A DNA stretch of 33,226 bases from Candidatus Methanoperedens sp. (GCA_026552855.1 JAPMTX010000163.1:1-33226), one strand, 5' to 3'; shown: positions 16,253 to 25,409, numbered from the stretch's first letter. The notes: generated by a model from the letters alone, not told the origin. Numbers and translations are program-made.

Positions 16253-16999
16253 CTACCTCAAAAACATCCACCCCTCGCTCCTGTATTTCCCCTCCGCAAG
16301 CTCCCACGCCCGCTCCATCTCATCCCGGCTCCACGTGCCGAACTCGTACTCCTTGCCCTCCGTGAACGCCCTGATAAGAGCTTCATAAACCTCCTCTTTC
16401 CCCACGCTACTGTGCCTCAAAACGCATGTGACCCGCTCTTGCGCGCTCTGTATCATCTTATCCGATATCTTCTGCCTGCTGACATTCAGCACGCTGAACA
16501 TGGTCGCAAGGTCAAGGTCGTACAGAAGGGTCCCGTGCTGCAGCAGCACACCCCCGCGCCGCGTCTGCGCGCTGCCTGATATCTTCTTGCTGCCAACCAG
16601 GATGTCGTTTATCGGCCTGAACTCTGCTTCAATGCCAAGGCTTCCGAGGGCTTTTACTATCCACCCGCAGACCAGCATGTACGATTCTATGATGTTCTTC
16701 GGGAACACACTGGCTGGCGCTATCACACTGTAAGTGACCTCGCCCCCGTAATCATGGTACACCGCCCCGCCGCCCGTCCACCGCCGAATATAGTCAACGC
16801 CAAGTTCCCTGCACACCTCAAGGTTCACCTCGTCCCTGATGCCCTGGAAATACCCGATCGAGACCGCGCTCGGCTTCCAGCTATAGAACCTGATTGTGGG
16901 CGGGGATGAGCCGTTCCTTACGCCCTCGCTCACAGCCTCATCCAGCGCCATGTTCAGGTAAGCATCATATACCTCAGGCTTCACGACCCTCCACTTCAT
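16253..16999 (-). CDS. lplA: Lipoate-protein ligase A, catalytic subunit (LplA)
   Basis: This 248-aa protein matches the LplA catalytic domain that activates lipoate with ATP and transfers it to a Lys on E2 or GcvH proteins. Motifs are RRWTGGGAVYHD (lipoyl-AMP binding loop) and NDILVGSKKISGSAQTRR with the conserved Lys. The C-terminal accessory domain found in E. coli LplA is missing and is supplied by the next-upstream gene, as in Thermoplasma acidophilum where LplA and LplB are separate polypeptides and both are needed. Its ATG overlaps the lplB stop (ATGA), so the two are co-translated. Confidence 0.92.
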   Translation of the reverse strand: MKWRVVKPEVYDAYLNMALDEAVSEGVRNGSSPPTIRFYSWKPSAVSIGYFQGIRDEVNLEVCRELGVDYIRRWTGGGAVYHDYGGEVTYSVIAPASVFPKNIIESYMLVCGWIVKALGSLGIEAEFRPINDILVGSKKISGSAQTRRGGVLLQHGTLLYDLDLATMFSVLNVSRQKISDKMIQSAQERVTCVLRHSSVGKEEVYEALIRAFTEGKEYEFGTWSRDEMERAWELAEGKYRSEGWMFLR

Positions 17000-17271
17000 T
17001 TTAGAGCCTCCTTTATCACAGAAGCCAGCGACTCTGCGCCGATGCCTATCATCTGCGCCCCACGGGCCTCAGCTATGCTCTGGATCTTCGATGTGATGGT
17101 CTCAGCGTCGGCATCCTTCCTCAAGCCGAGCATGCTTCTCTCTATCTCCTCAAGAACATCCTCAGGATACAGGAAAAAATCTCCCGTGATCTTGATCTTC
17201 CTTATGGATTCACCGCACTCTACTTCTACTTTTACAAGCTTACCTTCCCTTACCTTCTGGCTGGCGATCAT
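16996..17271 (-). CDS. lplB: Lipoate-protein ligase accessory subunit (LplB-like)
   Basis: This ~91-aa protein corresponds to the C-terminal domain of bacterial LplA (KVREGKLVKVEVECGESIRKIKITGDFFLYPED, then helices ending in IGAESLASVIKEAL). It is needed for lipoate adenylation in the two-subunit ligase. Two nearby ATGs exist (17280 and 17271). I prefer 17271 because the GGGAG motif would touch the first but sits 9 bases from the second. A TATA-like GGATATATATTCC (about 17360-17370) lies upstream. It forms a two-gene operon with lplA. Confidence 0.85.
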   Translation of the reverse strand: MIASQKVREGKLVKVEVECGESIRKIKITGDFFLYPEDVLEEIERSMLGLRKDADAETITSKIQSIAEARGAQMIGIGAESLASVIKEALK

Positions 17272-17359
17272 ACAGGTCATCTCCCGGCTATCTTCACTCC
17301 GCGCTGCCGAACTTAATCTTACAGATATTCTTAACCGGTATTGGCATGAAGGAATATAT

Positions 17360-17370
17360 ATCCAGCTTAT
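17360..17370 (-). promoter_or_regulatory. TATA element for lplB-lplA
   Basis: Minus strand GGATATATATTCC lies about 90 bp before the lplB start in a 130-bp gene-free gap and is the best TATA candidate for the lipoate ligase operon. Confidence 0.4.
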
Positions 17371-17410
17371 GGACTAACTGCGGCAATCCCTGGCTGCCAG
17401 GACTGATATC

Positions 17411-17869
17411 CTAATTATCCCTGTACTCTATTGAGGGCTGCCCTGAGCTATTCTTCAATATCCTGTCCAGGCTTCGGGCAAATCCCCTCAGGAATCTCTG
17501 GCTTAATACATTGTTAAGTATAACTGGCTCGCCTATCCTGAGCGGCTCCAGGAGCCAGTCCCTCTGTTTTTCCCCCAGCACGGGCAGGACCACCTCGCCT
17601 TTGGGCGATTTGGATGAGGCATCGGGTGAGGTTTCATCCAGGGGAACGACCGTGAAATACTCCTTTGTAAACAGAGGCTGCGGTGTATTGTTCTCCAATT
17701 TCGATACAAGCACGTTATCCTCGTATGGCACTATATCTGTATTCTCAGCGAGCGCTTCCCTGTTCACTCCGATCTGGTTCGGTTTCAGCTCTGCGGATTG
17801 ACCGCCGACTATAGTTACATACCAGTGCTTAAGGGTCTCAACCGGATAAGGATACAGGTCATTTCTCAT
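17411..17869 (-). CDS. Conserved-looking hypothetical protein
   Basis: This 152-aa soluble protein has no signal peptide, membrane helix or Cys pair. I do not recognise a family. Visible features are an N-terminal DLYPYPVETLKHWYVTIVGGQ, a middle with Pro/Ser-rich DETSPDASSKSPKGEV, and a C-terminal helical RDWLLEPLRIGEPVILNNVLSQRFLRGFARSLDRIL. Codon use and a plausible TATA (AATATTTAAGAG on the minus strand, about 17894-17905) with a short leader suggest a real gene. It stands alone between the histidine kinase and the lipoate ligase operon; context gives no clear function. Confidence 0.65.
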   Translation of the reverse strand: MRNDLYPYPVETLKHWYVTIVGGQSAELKPNQIGVNREALAENTDIVPYEDNVLVSKLENNTPQPLFTKEYFTVVPLDETSPDASSKSPKGEVVLPVLGEKQRDWLLEPLRIGEPVILNNVLSQRFLRGFARSLDRILKNSSGQPSIEYRDN

Positions 17870-18008
17870 AGATTTTATTTTTATCTCTCATTGCTCTTAA
17901 ATATTAACCATCCTTATCCCGGCAGGATGGGGCGAGATGCGCCAGATGGCTGGGTTGTGTTCCCCTCTGCAAAATAGATCAAATACCTTAAATAATCCGA
18001 CAGCATGC

Positions 18009-20891
18009 CTACTTCACGTCTAAAACATCACGTAAGGTCCTTAGCAGCCCCTCGGCAGCGTAAGGTTTTGGCAGGAAAGCATGCACATTGGCGATAGCAG
18101 CTTTCGTAAACTTATCTTTCCTCTCCAGTCCGCTTACTGCTATGATCCTGATACCCGGATCGATCTTACGCAGCGCCCTGATGCTCGCCCTGCCGTCCAT
18201 GACCGGCATCATCATATCCATAAGGACAGCCCTGATCATCTCTTTATGTTTCGAGTACAGTGCGACAGCCTCTTTCCCATTACTGGCTGTGATCACCCTG
18301 TACCCGTTTGATTCCAGCGTCGCTCTGGTAACTTCACGGATCTGTGCCTCGTCGTCAACAACCAGGATTATTTCACCATCTCCTGCAGGTAGTTCATGCT
18401 GCTGTTCCTTCGCTTTTTGCACTCCGCCGATTGCTCTGATAGCGGGAAAATGTACCTTGAACACCGCTCCTTTCCCGGCTTCGCTGTGCACGTTTATGAA
18501 CCCGCCGTGGCTCTTCACGATCGCGAGGGCTGTCGAAAGACCAAGACCTGTGCCTTTACCAGGCGCTTTTGTCGTGAAAAACGGTTCAAATATCCTGTCC
18601 ATTATCCCGGGAGGAATACCTGCCCCTGAATCAGAGACCGTGATGGCGATGTAAAAACCTGTTTTAGCCTCGATATTTGTCCTTGCGTAGCTCTCATCGA
18701 TAGAGAGGTTCTCTGCAGAGATGGTGAGAATGCCGCCATCCGGCATCGCGTCGCGTGCATTCACGCACAGGTTCATCAGGACCTGGTGTAACTGCGTGGC
18801 ATCCCCTGATATCGTCCACAGGTCTTTCGGTACGTCGGTTCGGATCTCGATAGATCTCGGGAATGTCTCTTTCGCTATCTTCTTTATCTCGGAGATAAGG
18901 TGCGTTACCTGAAGTTCCGTGCGCTCACCCTCGATACCCCTGGCGAACGATACGATCTGCTTCATCATATTAGCCCCGCGGTTTGCACTTCTCTCAAGTA
19001 TATTAATCAAATTCTGGCTTGCTTCGTCTGTGTGCTTGTTCCGCAACAACTGGAGCGATAACATGATCGGCGTCAGTATATTGTTGATATCGTGCGCGAT
19101 GCCGCCTGCAAGTGTACCTATGCTCTCCATCCTCTGCGCACGTATCAGCTGTGCTTCAAGTTTTTTCTTCTCCGTGATATCCTTCGCCGTCCCCATGCTT
19201 GCCACCCTGTCATGGTATGTTATAAGTCCCACATTCATATTGATAAGCACTCTCGTTCCGCTCTTATGCAGCATGCGGAATTCGTATTCTTTGGGAACGT
19301 CTTCTCCAGCCTGCCTCCGGTAATACCGGTCTGCAACCATCTCCAGATCTTCGGGCGCAACAAACCTTTGGAACTCGTTTCCTGTCATCTCTTCTACCGT
19401 GTAACCTGCTATTCTGGCAAACGCCTCATTTGCAAATTGGATTTTAGCATTCTGGATAATGAAGACGCCATCCTGGCTGTTATCGATAAGTATACGGTAT
19501 TTTTCCTCTGACTGTTGCAGCTTCTCCTCTGCCTGCTTGCGCTCTGCTATCTCATTCTTCAGGGCTTCGTTTGTTCTGATCAGTTCCGCTGTCCGCTCCT
19601 GTACCCGCAGCTCAAGTTCGTCGTGCGCCCTGCGCAGCGCCTCTTCCGCTTGCTTCTGCCTTGTAATATCACGCACATATTCGATCGTACCTCTCATCTG
19701 CCCTGTAACCGTATCGATCATGGGGAAGCTATAGATCTCAAGCCATCCAACATCCTTTCCTCCAGATCCGCTTTTGGGGATTACCTCGCGCGCTGATTCG
19801 CCCGTCCGGAGCGTTCTCCAGACAGGACATATCTCGCACCGCTCGCTCCTGCCGTGGTAGGCTTCGTAGCATTTCTTGCCAACAAGCGGCATTGCATGCG
19901 GATACCATTTCTCGGCTACAGGGTTAGTGAGAAGGATGTTCATGTCCATATCCATGATGCCAATGCCGTCCTGTATGCTTGTGAAGATGCTTTCCAGAAG
20001 GCGTTCGCTTTTCCGCAACTCTTCTTCCAACCGCTTGCTCTCGGTGATGTTTCTGATAACCTTAATTCCTGCTATGATTTCCCCATCCGGGTCTTTGAGG
20101 GGAGACGCCGTAAGTTCGACATTCAGAGCCCCATTGTCGGTTGCCACTCTCCTCTCCGATTTATGGATTTTCCCGTCCCTGAACGACAGTTCAACAGGGC
20201 AATCCTCACAGATAGTATCCCTGCCCTCATACGCCCTATAGCAATACTCGCCAGAACGGTCTCCGTAAATGCCCTTCTGTATCTGGTTTTGATACAGGAT
20301 CTTATAATCGGTATCCTGGATGATAATACCATCGCCTATGGCTGCAATAATCGCCTCTGATTTGTTTTTCTCATGCTCAGCATTTGTGACGACTGCTTCC
20401 AGAGCCTTCTTAGCCCGTTTTTCTTCGGTGACATCCCAGAAAATGCCAAGTATACCGGTCGTATTGCCATTCTCATCCCTTACAGGCGTTTTGACAGTAT
20501 GGACTATTACCTCTACCCCACCCAGGATATATTTCTCCTCTATATCCTCTGTCTTTCCGGACTCCATGATCCTTCTATCGTCCACCCTGTATTTTTCAGC
20601 CAGTTCCTTATTATAAAAATCGTAGTCGGTCTTCCCTGTAATTTCATCCGGCTTGATCTTCAGGTCTCGTGCATAGTTATTGTTGCAGGATACATAGACT
20701 GAGTTTTTATCTTTGTGAAATATTTTCTGCGGCAGGTTCTCAAGCAGCACTCTGTATTTATTCTCGCTTGCCCGTGAGACATCAAGTGTTCTCTCATAAT
20801 GCCTCTTATCTTTCTCCAGTTCAGCAACACTGCGGCGCAATTCGATTAATTCATCTACCAACTGCTCTTTTGTCTTATCCTCATCTCTCAC
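18009..20891 (-). CDS. Hybrid sensor histidine kinase: four PAS domains, HisKA, HATPase, receiver
   Basis: This 960-aa cytosolic kinase has no membrane helix. Order: coiled coil (1-45), PAS1 (~45-160), PAS2 (~175-285), PAS3 (~297-412), coiled coil (412-460), PAS4 (~462-575), HisKA with phospho-acceptor H600 (GIAHDINN), HATPase with the N box near N711, DSGAGIP and GKGTGLGLS, then a C-terminal receiver with D846/D847, phospho-acceptor D892 and K942. PAS2 and PAS3 each contain C-x10-C-x2-C-P (C217/C228/C231 and C341/C352/C355), possible metal or redox sites. The start is GTG preceded by GGGGGCGG. The fused receiver without an output domain implies phosphorelay to a partner not seen here. Confidence 0.93.
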   Translation of the reverse strand: MRDEDKTKEQLVDELIELRRSVAELEKDKRHYERTLDVSRASENKYRVLLENLPQKIFHKDKNSVYVSCNNNYARDLKIKPDEITGKTDYDFYNKELAEKYRVDDRRIMESGKTEDIEEKYILGGVEVIVHTVKTPVRDENGNTTGILGIFWDVTEEKRAKKALEAVVTNAEHEKNKSEAIIAAIGDGIIIQDTDYKILYQNQIQKGIYGDRSGEYCYRAYEGRDTICEDCPVELSFRDGKIHKSERRVATDNGALNVELTASPLKDPDGEIIAGIKVIRNITESKRLEEELRKSERLLESIFTSIQDGIGIMDMDMNILLTNPVAEKWYPHAMPLVGKKCYEAYHGRSERCEICPVWRTLRTGESAREVIPKSGSGGKDVGWLEIYSFPMIDTVTGQMRGTIEYVRDITRQKQAEEALRRAHDELELRVQERTAELIRTNEALKNEIAERKQAEEKLQQSEEKYRILIDNSQDGVFIIQNAKIQFANEAFARIAGYTVEEMTGNEFQRFVAPEDLEMVADRYYRRQAGEDVPKEYEFRMLHKSGTRVLINMNVGLITYHDRVASMGTAKDITEKKKLEAQLIRAQRMESIGTLAGGIAHDINNILTPIMLSLQLLRNKHTDEASQNLINILERSANRGANMMKQIVSFARGIEGERTELQVTHLISEIKKIAKETFPRSIEIRTDVPKDLWTISGDATQLHQVLMNLCVNARDAMPDGGILTISAENLSIDESYARTNIEAKTGFYIAITVSDSGAGIPPGIMDRIFEPFFTTKAPGKGTGLGLSTALAIVKSHGGFINVHSEAGKGAVFKVHFPAIRAIGGVQKAKEQQHELPAGDGEIILVVDDEAQIREVTRATLESNGYRVITASNGKEAVALYSKHKEMIRAVLMDMMMPVMDGRASIRALRKIDPGIRIIAVSGLERKDKFTKAAIANVHAFLPKPYAAEGLLRTLRDVLDVK

Positions 20892-20960
20892 TCAGCCGCC
20901 CCCTGGAGAGATGACAGTCCTGTCTGCTCTATTCCATGCTCTTTCGAACTCAATACCATT

Positions 20961-20999
20961 GATATATCTCCCTTGTGGTTGTTATCTAAACCAGATAAC
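20961..20999 (-). promoter_or_regulatory. Probable kinase promoter with upstream inverted repeat
   Basis: A TATA-like GATATATC (20961-20968) lies about 70 bp before the kinase start. Immediately upstream of it (minus strand sense) is a perfect inverted repeat, GTTATCT (20981-20987) and AGATAAC (20993-20999), spacer 5. Its position next to the TATA/BRE suits a regulator site. Confidence 0.4.
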
Positions 21000-21630
21000 C
21001 ATGGATTATATTAATCTGATGCTTTTGTTCGCCGGGGAAGAAGGTAAAAGTTGCCTGTAATGTTTAAGATAAGTTTATCCTGAGGATATCAGGATGAGGT
21101 GCGATGAAATCCTGGGCATCTGCGTGATCATAAACGGGATAAAACACATACCATACCCAAGAGAGTGTCCGCAGGCTTCTGGCATCAGAAGGTGTGACTA
21201 CAGGGCTTTAACGGCTATTTTGCATCCGGCGAGGGAAAACCATGCATCTACACTGATAAACCCTCGATGTGCCCGGTTTTTACAGTCTCATGCCTGGACT
21301 GCGAGGATATAGGCAAGTACGGGTGGGATATGTTTTTTGTTGCTTTAACCCTTGCTCCCTCCGAGACTGACCTAGAGCGGGCAACCCATCCTCTGTACAG
21401 AACGTAGAGCCCTGAGGGTTCATTAATCTTTTTCGCATATTCAACAGCTCTGTTGAAATCCTCAAGGTTGATGTAGACACATAACCCCCACTATCAAATC
21501 ACCCATCGCTTTAGCAAGCTAATACACAAAGTAGATAGCTTGTACATCCACCTCCGATATTAGAGCTTTTTACTAATGGTTTAATAGAGTAAATAGGTTG
21601 CGGTAGATTGGAAATTTTTTTAAATATTTA
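21000..21630. other. Gene-poor stretch with possible decayed coding fragments
   Basis: No intact gene is convincing. On the plus strand from 21094 a frame gives a Cys-containing peptide (MRCDEILGICVII to ECPQASGIRRCD). Near 21198 it appears to continue in another frame with CIYTDKPSMCPVF and SCLDCEDIGKYGWD, up to a stop at 21405-21407, as if one Cys-rich protein had been frameshifted. On the minus strand about 21478-21320 encodes a protein-like run (VYINLEDFNRAVEYAKKIN) without a start codon and with a stop close upstream. These frames overlap, so at least one is spurious. I read the region as gene remnants. Confidence 0.35.
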
Positions 21631-21703
21631 AATGCGAAAGCCTATAATAGAGAAACTGCATACTTGTTCATATATTAAAAATAACCGGGCGTGGGTGAGA
21701 ATC

Positions 21704-22428
21704 ATGGAAGAAATAACAGTATACATACTCAAAGATATGGATCTTAAGGGAGCGACGGTAATTAACGGTTTTCCGACCGCAGGGCTTGTGAGTGCAATCA
21801 CTGCAAACTACCTGATAGGAACATTAAAACTTGATCAGATAGCTTTCCTGGACTCTCTGGAGTTTCCTCCGGTATCTATGATATATGATAACAAACCAAA
21901 ATTCCCTGCAAGGATATACGGGGATGAGAAAGCAAAGTTAGTTATATTCCTGTCCGAGTTCACTCCTCTCATAAATCTGATCAGGCCTCTCGCTGATACG
22001 GTGTTTGACTTTGTAGATAAAAACCAGTGTTCAAATATAATAGCCCCTGAGGCTATGCCTGCACGGGGAGAGACCCTGGAAGTATTTGGCGTCGGCAGTA
22101 CGGACAGTGCGAGAGCAAAAATCAGTGAGCTGGGAATTAAACCCATATCGTACGGGGTCATAACAGGTATCCCAGGCGTAATGCTGAACGAAGGCAGAAA
22201 GCGAGATTTCGATGTGAGATCACCCTGATAGCACAGGCAAGGCCTGAGATGCCTGATGCCAGGGCAGCAGCTATGCTAATAGAGAGGATAAGCAAGATAA
22301 TTCACATCAATATCGACATCGAGCCGCTCCACCGCGAGGCTGAGAGAATAGAGGCAAGGATCAGGAGTTTGAGGGAACAATCAAAGGCAGCTACACAGCC
22401 CTCCACTTTCCAGGACATGTACATTTGA
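21704..22428 (+). pseudogene. Pac2-family proteasome assembly chaperone, frameshifted near 22217
   Basis: The first frame starts at ATG 21704 (GGTGAG ribosome binding site 5 bases upstream; an earlier in-frame start at 21632 is less likely) and matches the archaeal Pac2/DUF75 family (EEITVYILKD, then NGFPTAGLVSAITANYLI, ending GIPGVMLNEGRKRDFDV). It then hits TGA at 22226. The family's C-terminal part continues at once in another frame (ITLIAQARPEMPDARAAAM, then IDIEPLHREAERIEARI) to TGA at 22426-22428. Restoring one base, or removing two, near 22214-22219 gives a normal ~240-aa protein. Either this is a recent pseudogene or a sequence error. Confidence 0.85.
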
Positions 22429-22552
22429 TCATGAAACTCTACACAGGAAGGATGGCTGAGCCTATGAACGAACAAGCGTACACTTTCACTAAAATGGATG
22501 TACAGGAGATGGAGAACAATAGAGCAGATATCTATCTAAAATATCTAAAGAA

Positions 22553-22626
22553 AGCCCCGGGAGGGATTTGAACCCTCGACCTAGAGATTACAAATCTCTC
22601 GCTCTGCCAGGCTGAGCCACCGAGGC
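22553..22626 (-). tRNA. tRNA-Thr (anticodon UGU)
   Basis: The minus strand folds into a standard 74-nt cloverleaf. The acceptor stem GCCTCGG pairs with CCGGGGC (one G-U pair), the anticodon stem AGAGA/TCTCT encloses the loop TTTGTAA with anticodon TGT, and the T arm contains GGTTCAAATCC. The discriminator is U, as in archaeal tRNA-Thr. No CCA is encoded and there is no intron. Confidence 0.96.
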
Positions 22627-22681
22627 TTGAAGTAAAAGCTCTCGCTTTTAAGGTTCGGGTTGCACTTAAAAGCTTCGGTAA

Positions 22682-24364
22682 TCAATCCTCGTCAGCATAT
22701 TTCTTGCCTGTTTCAGGAACAAGTATACCCTGTATTATCACAGCATAGGCAGGTCTTGCTATGAACACACCGATGAACACACCCGCAATCGTGATCTCGG
22801 CAAAGCCCCGGAGTGCGCTTGAATCCATGAACAATATGAGGGGCAGCATTGCTACAAGCACGGTCGCTGCCGCGGCAAAAATAATGGCAAACGCTTTTGA
22901 GATGCGGGATTTATATACCTTATCAGGCGGCAGGGCGCCGCCTGCCAGTGCTTCATCCGTTATGATTATAAGGTGATCAACGCCAGTGCCTATAACTGCT
23001 ATTATGCCTGCGATGGTCGCCAGGTCAAGCTGCAGTCCGAAGAGGACAGCGAAACCAAGTATCATGATTACCTCGCTGAAGGACGTTGATAGCATCGGGA
23101 CGATGATATTGGGCTGCTTGTACCTGAGCCCCACGACAAGAGCTACCAGTACAAGGGCAATCAATCCTGCGATCGCGATCTGTTCTTTGAATTTTTGTCC
23201 CAGAGGTGCAGGTACTTCTCCTGAGCCAGCCTCCTGCACTTGAACAGGCAGTGCCCCGGCTCTCAGGTGAAGCTGGAGTTCTTTTGCTTTTTCCTGTCCG
23301 GCGTCACCTGCACCCGTAGTTGCGACCATGTTCCTCACAGGCACGCTCTGTATGTTCTTTGCAAGCTCAGGAGCAAGAGGTGCATCGAACACAAGCTTAT
23401 CATCAAGATACATGCTCAGGTAATGCGCACCCGGATTGGTCACGGCTCCGTACTGTATCGCCGCATCCCGGAGTGCTCTGGCACCATCATCGTTGAGCTC
23501 AAAAGATACGCCCCATAGGTCGCCTTTTTCTTTCTGCGGCACCCCTACTCCGATGATCTGGTCACCGTAGAGAACATGTGCGGTTTCATTACCCTGCACC
23601 TGTATGCGGATCTCGAATTTTCCCGGGGTGAGGGCCAGCTTCCTTGCTTCCTCTATCGATACTCCAGGAAGGTCGATGAGCAGGTAATTATCGCCGATCG
23701 GCGTGATGGTTATCTGTTTAAGGGAGATGGGGTTAAGTTTGTCTTCCAGTCTTTTCTTGGTCTCATCCCTGGTCTCTTTGGTCACCCCTTCCCTGAAAGG
23801 CGGGACGATTTTTCCACCCACGGGTTGTAAGATGGCGTTTAGTGAATCCTCGGTTACGGCCTTTCTTATTTCGTACGTCGGGAGCCTGCCCGGGCTGCCC
23901 GGGATCAGTTTGACATCTGCATTAAGGCTGTCCCTCAGGTATTTCTGGATCAAAAAGTCCTTGCTGGCTTGCAGCGTTACTCTTGTACCGCCATCAGGTG
24001 TGCTCGATACGGTTGATGTGCCGAACCCGAATGAATCAATGGTCTTTTGCGTTGTCGCTTTGGACGTTATAAAACTGATAGAACCGGCAGATGCATTGTC
24101 TAGCTTAAGATTCGGATCGTTGAGCAGTTTTGAGAATTCCGCCTGGACTATCTTTCCCGGATCAGCATCTATCTGGGCGATAGCTCCCTGGAGCTGCACC
24201 TGGAGCCATGAGCCGCCGTCCAGATCAAGACCGTACTTCAAGTTGCTGCCTATATGGAATCCACCATTTGAATAAGATACCGTCATGGCTGCAATAGAGC
24301 CCAGGATGACAAATACGAGCAACAGTACGCGCCAGTTCTGATAAAATGGTCTTTCGTCGTTCAT
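22682..24364 (-). CDS. secD: Protein translocase accessory subunit SecD
   Basis: This 560-aa polytopic membrane protein is the SecD half of SecDF, which aids Sec-dependent export. An N-terminal helix (about 10-28) is followed by the conserved YGLDLDGGSWLQVQ motif, a large external P1 domain, and five C-terminal helices (from IAIAGLIALVLVALVVGL onward) with AGIIAVIGTGVDHLIIITDEALAGG typical of SecD. Its start overlaps the secF stop (ATGA), giving the archaeal order secF then secD. Confidence 0.95.
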   Translation of the reverse strand: MNDERPFYQNWRVLLLVFVILGSIAAMTVSYSNGGFHIGSNLKYGLDLDGGSWLQVQLQGAIAQIDADPGKIVQAEFSKLLNDPNLKLDNASAGSISFITSKATTQKTIDSFGFGTSTVSSTPDGGTRVTLQASKDFLIQKYLRDSLNADVKLIPGSPGRLPTYEIRKAVTEDSLNAILQPVGGKIVPPFREGVTKETRDETKKRLEDKLNPISLKQITITPIGDNYLLIDLPGVSIEEARKLALTPGKFEIRIQVQGNETAHVLYGDQIIGVGVPQKEKGDLWGVSFELNDDGARALRDAAIQYGAVTNPGAHYLSMYLDDKLVFDAPLAPELAKNIQSVPVRNMVATTGAGDAGQEKAKELQLHLRAGALPVQVQEAGSGEVPAPLGQKFKEQIAIAGLIALVLVALVVGLRYKQPNIIVPMLSTSFSEVIMILGFAVLFGLQLDLATIAGIIAVIGTGVDHLIIITDEALAGGALPPDKVYKSRISKAFAIIFAAAATVLVAMLPLILFMDSSALRGFAEITIAGVFIGVFIARPAYAVIIQGILVPETGKKYADED

Positions 24365-25296
24365 GCTCTCTGCCCCTTCCTTTTTGGTTTTTCAATTCTT
24401 TTTTCTGTCCTTTTCGTTCCCCTCTCGATGTACCACTTGAGGATTCCCACGTTGGTCATCCAGGTATTTACTATGTCCGCGACCAGACCGAAAATAAGCA
24501 CTATGGAGATATCTCTTATAATATCGATAAGCAAGAACGATGAAATAAGACCCGATGATACGACGAATAAAGCAATAAGGGCTGCCAGAGTTGTCGTTGT
24601 CATCGTCAATCCTGTCTTCATCGCATCCCTTATCTTGTCGCTCAATTCCCCTTTTCTCTTAAGCAGCCGCGTGGTCAGAAGTATATCCGTGTCCACAGAG
24701 TAACCGATAAGCATCAAAAGTGCAGCCACAGTACCAAGGGTGAGCAGAATACCAAAAACATCCATCATAGCTGCTGCGAATGCGATATCCGCGAATGCTG
24801 AAATCAAAACTGCGCCCGATGGAACGAAAGTCCTGAAAGCTACGAAGACCACTATTGCCATCAGGATAAAGGATATCACTATCGCGCGAACCGCCTGCGA
24901 CTGAAGGGATTGGCTGAACTGCTCTCCCATATCCCTGATCTCAACATTGGTATATTCAGATTTCACTTTTTTGATCAATTCATCTTTTGTAGAGGCATCC
25001 ATAGGACCGAACTGTAGTATTTTACGTTCTCCTCCGGTGCCATATTCTCTCGCCTGGGCTACGTGGAATGCCGTGAAATCCTCCTTCAATTGGTCAGGGG
25101 TTTTAGGACTATCCAGGTATACAGCCATTCCGCCCTTGAACTCCAGACCAAGCTCAAGAGGTGCGCCTGTCCTGTACGTTGTATATGCCAGAATAGAAAG
25201 AGATAATAAAAGCAGTATTGCAGGGACTATCAGCATCTGCTTTAAAGTGGTATTTTTAACGTAGGCTTCTATTGCTTTTTCACTAATCAGGTTCAT
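24361..25296 (-). CDS. secF: Protein translocase accessory subunit SecF
   Basis: This 311-aa partner of SecD has six membrane helices. After the first helix comes the conserved LGLEFKGGMAVYLD motif, then the short external domain and helices with LLMLIGYSVDTDILLTTRLLKRKG, the SecF signature. The start is placed at ATG 25296 (MNLISEKAIEAY) because a GGGAG ribosome binding site precedes it; an in-frame extension to 25320 would cover that site. It is the first gene of the secF-secD operon. Confidence 0.95.
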   Translation of the reverse strand: MNLISEKAIEAYVKNTTLKQMLIVPAILLLLSLSILAYTTYRTGAPLELGLEFKGGMAVYLDSPKTPDQLKEDFTAFHVAQAREYGTGGERKILQFGPMDASTKDELIKKVKSEYTNVEIRDMGEQFSQSLQSQAVRAIVISFILMAIVVFVAFRTFVPSGAVLISAFADIAFAAAMMDVFGILLTLGTVAALLMLIGYSVDTDILLTTRLLKRKGELSDKIRDAMKTGLTMTTTTLAALIALFVVSSGLISSFLLIDIIRDISIVLIFGLVADIVNTWMTNVGILKWYIERGTKRTEKRIEKPKRKGQRA

Positions 25297-25367
25297 CTGT
25301 ATTCTCCCTTCGACACACAAAGGATTTCACTTAAATTATAGTACAACATATTAACCTTTTGGTATTT

Positions 25368-25409
25368 GTGGCGAGAGGATAGTGGCGAGTAGATAGTGGC
25401 GGGTGGATA
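25368..25409 (+). repeat. Three tandem 14-bp direct repeats upstream of the deaminase gene
   Basis: Three adjacent copies, 25368-25381, 25382-25395 and 25396-25409, share the pattern GTGGCGRGWRGATA with changes only at three positions. They end a few bases before a TATA-like TTAAATATTT (about 25414-25423), so they occupy the BRE/upstream activation region of the downstream operon. They may be binding sites for a regulator or simply a small minisatellite. Confidence 0.7.

Noticed and set aside
22431..22571. 46-codon plus-strand frame after the Pac2 gene (MKLYTGRMAEP onward)
   Set aside because: It runs into the antisense of the tRNA-Thr 3' end, has no recognisable motif and no clear ribosome binding site.
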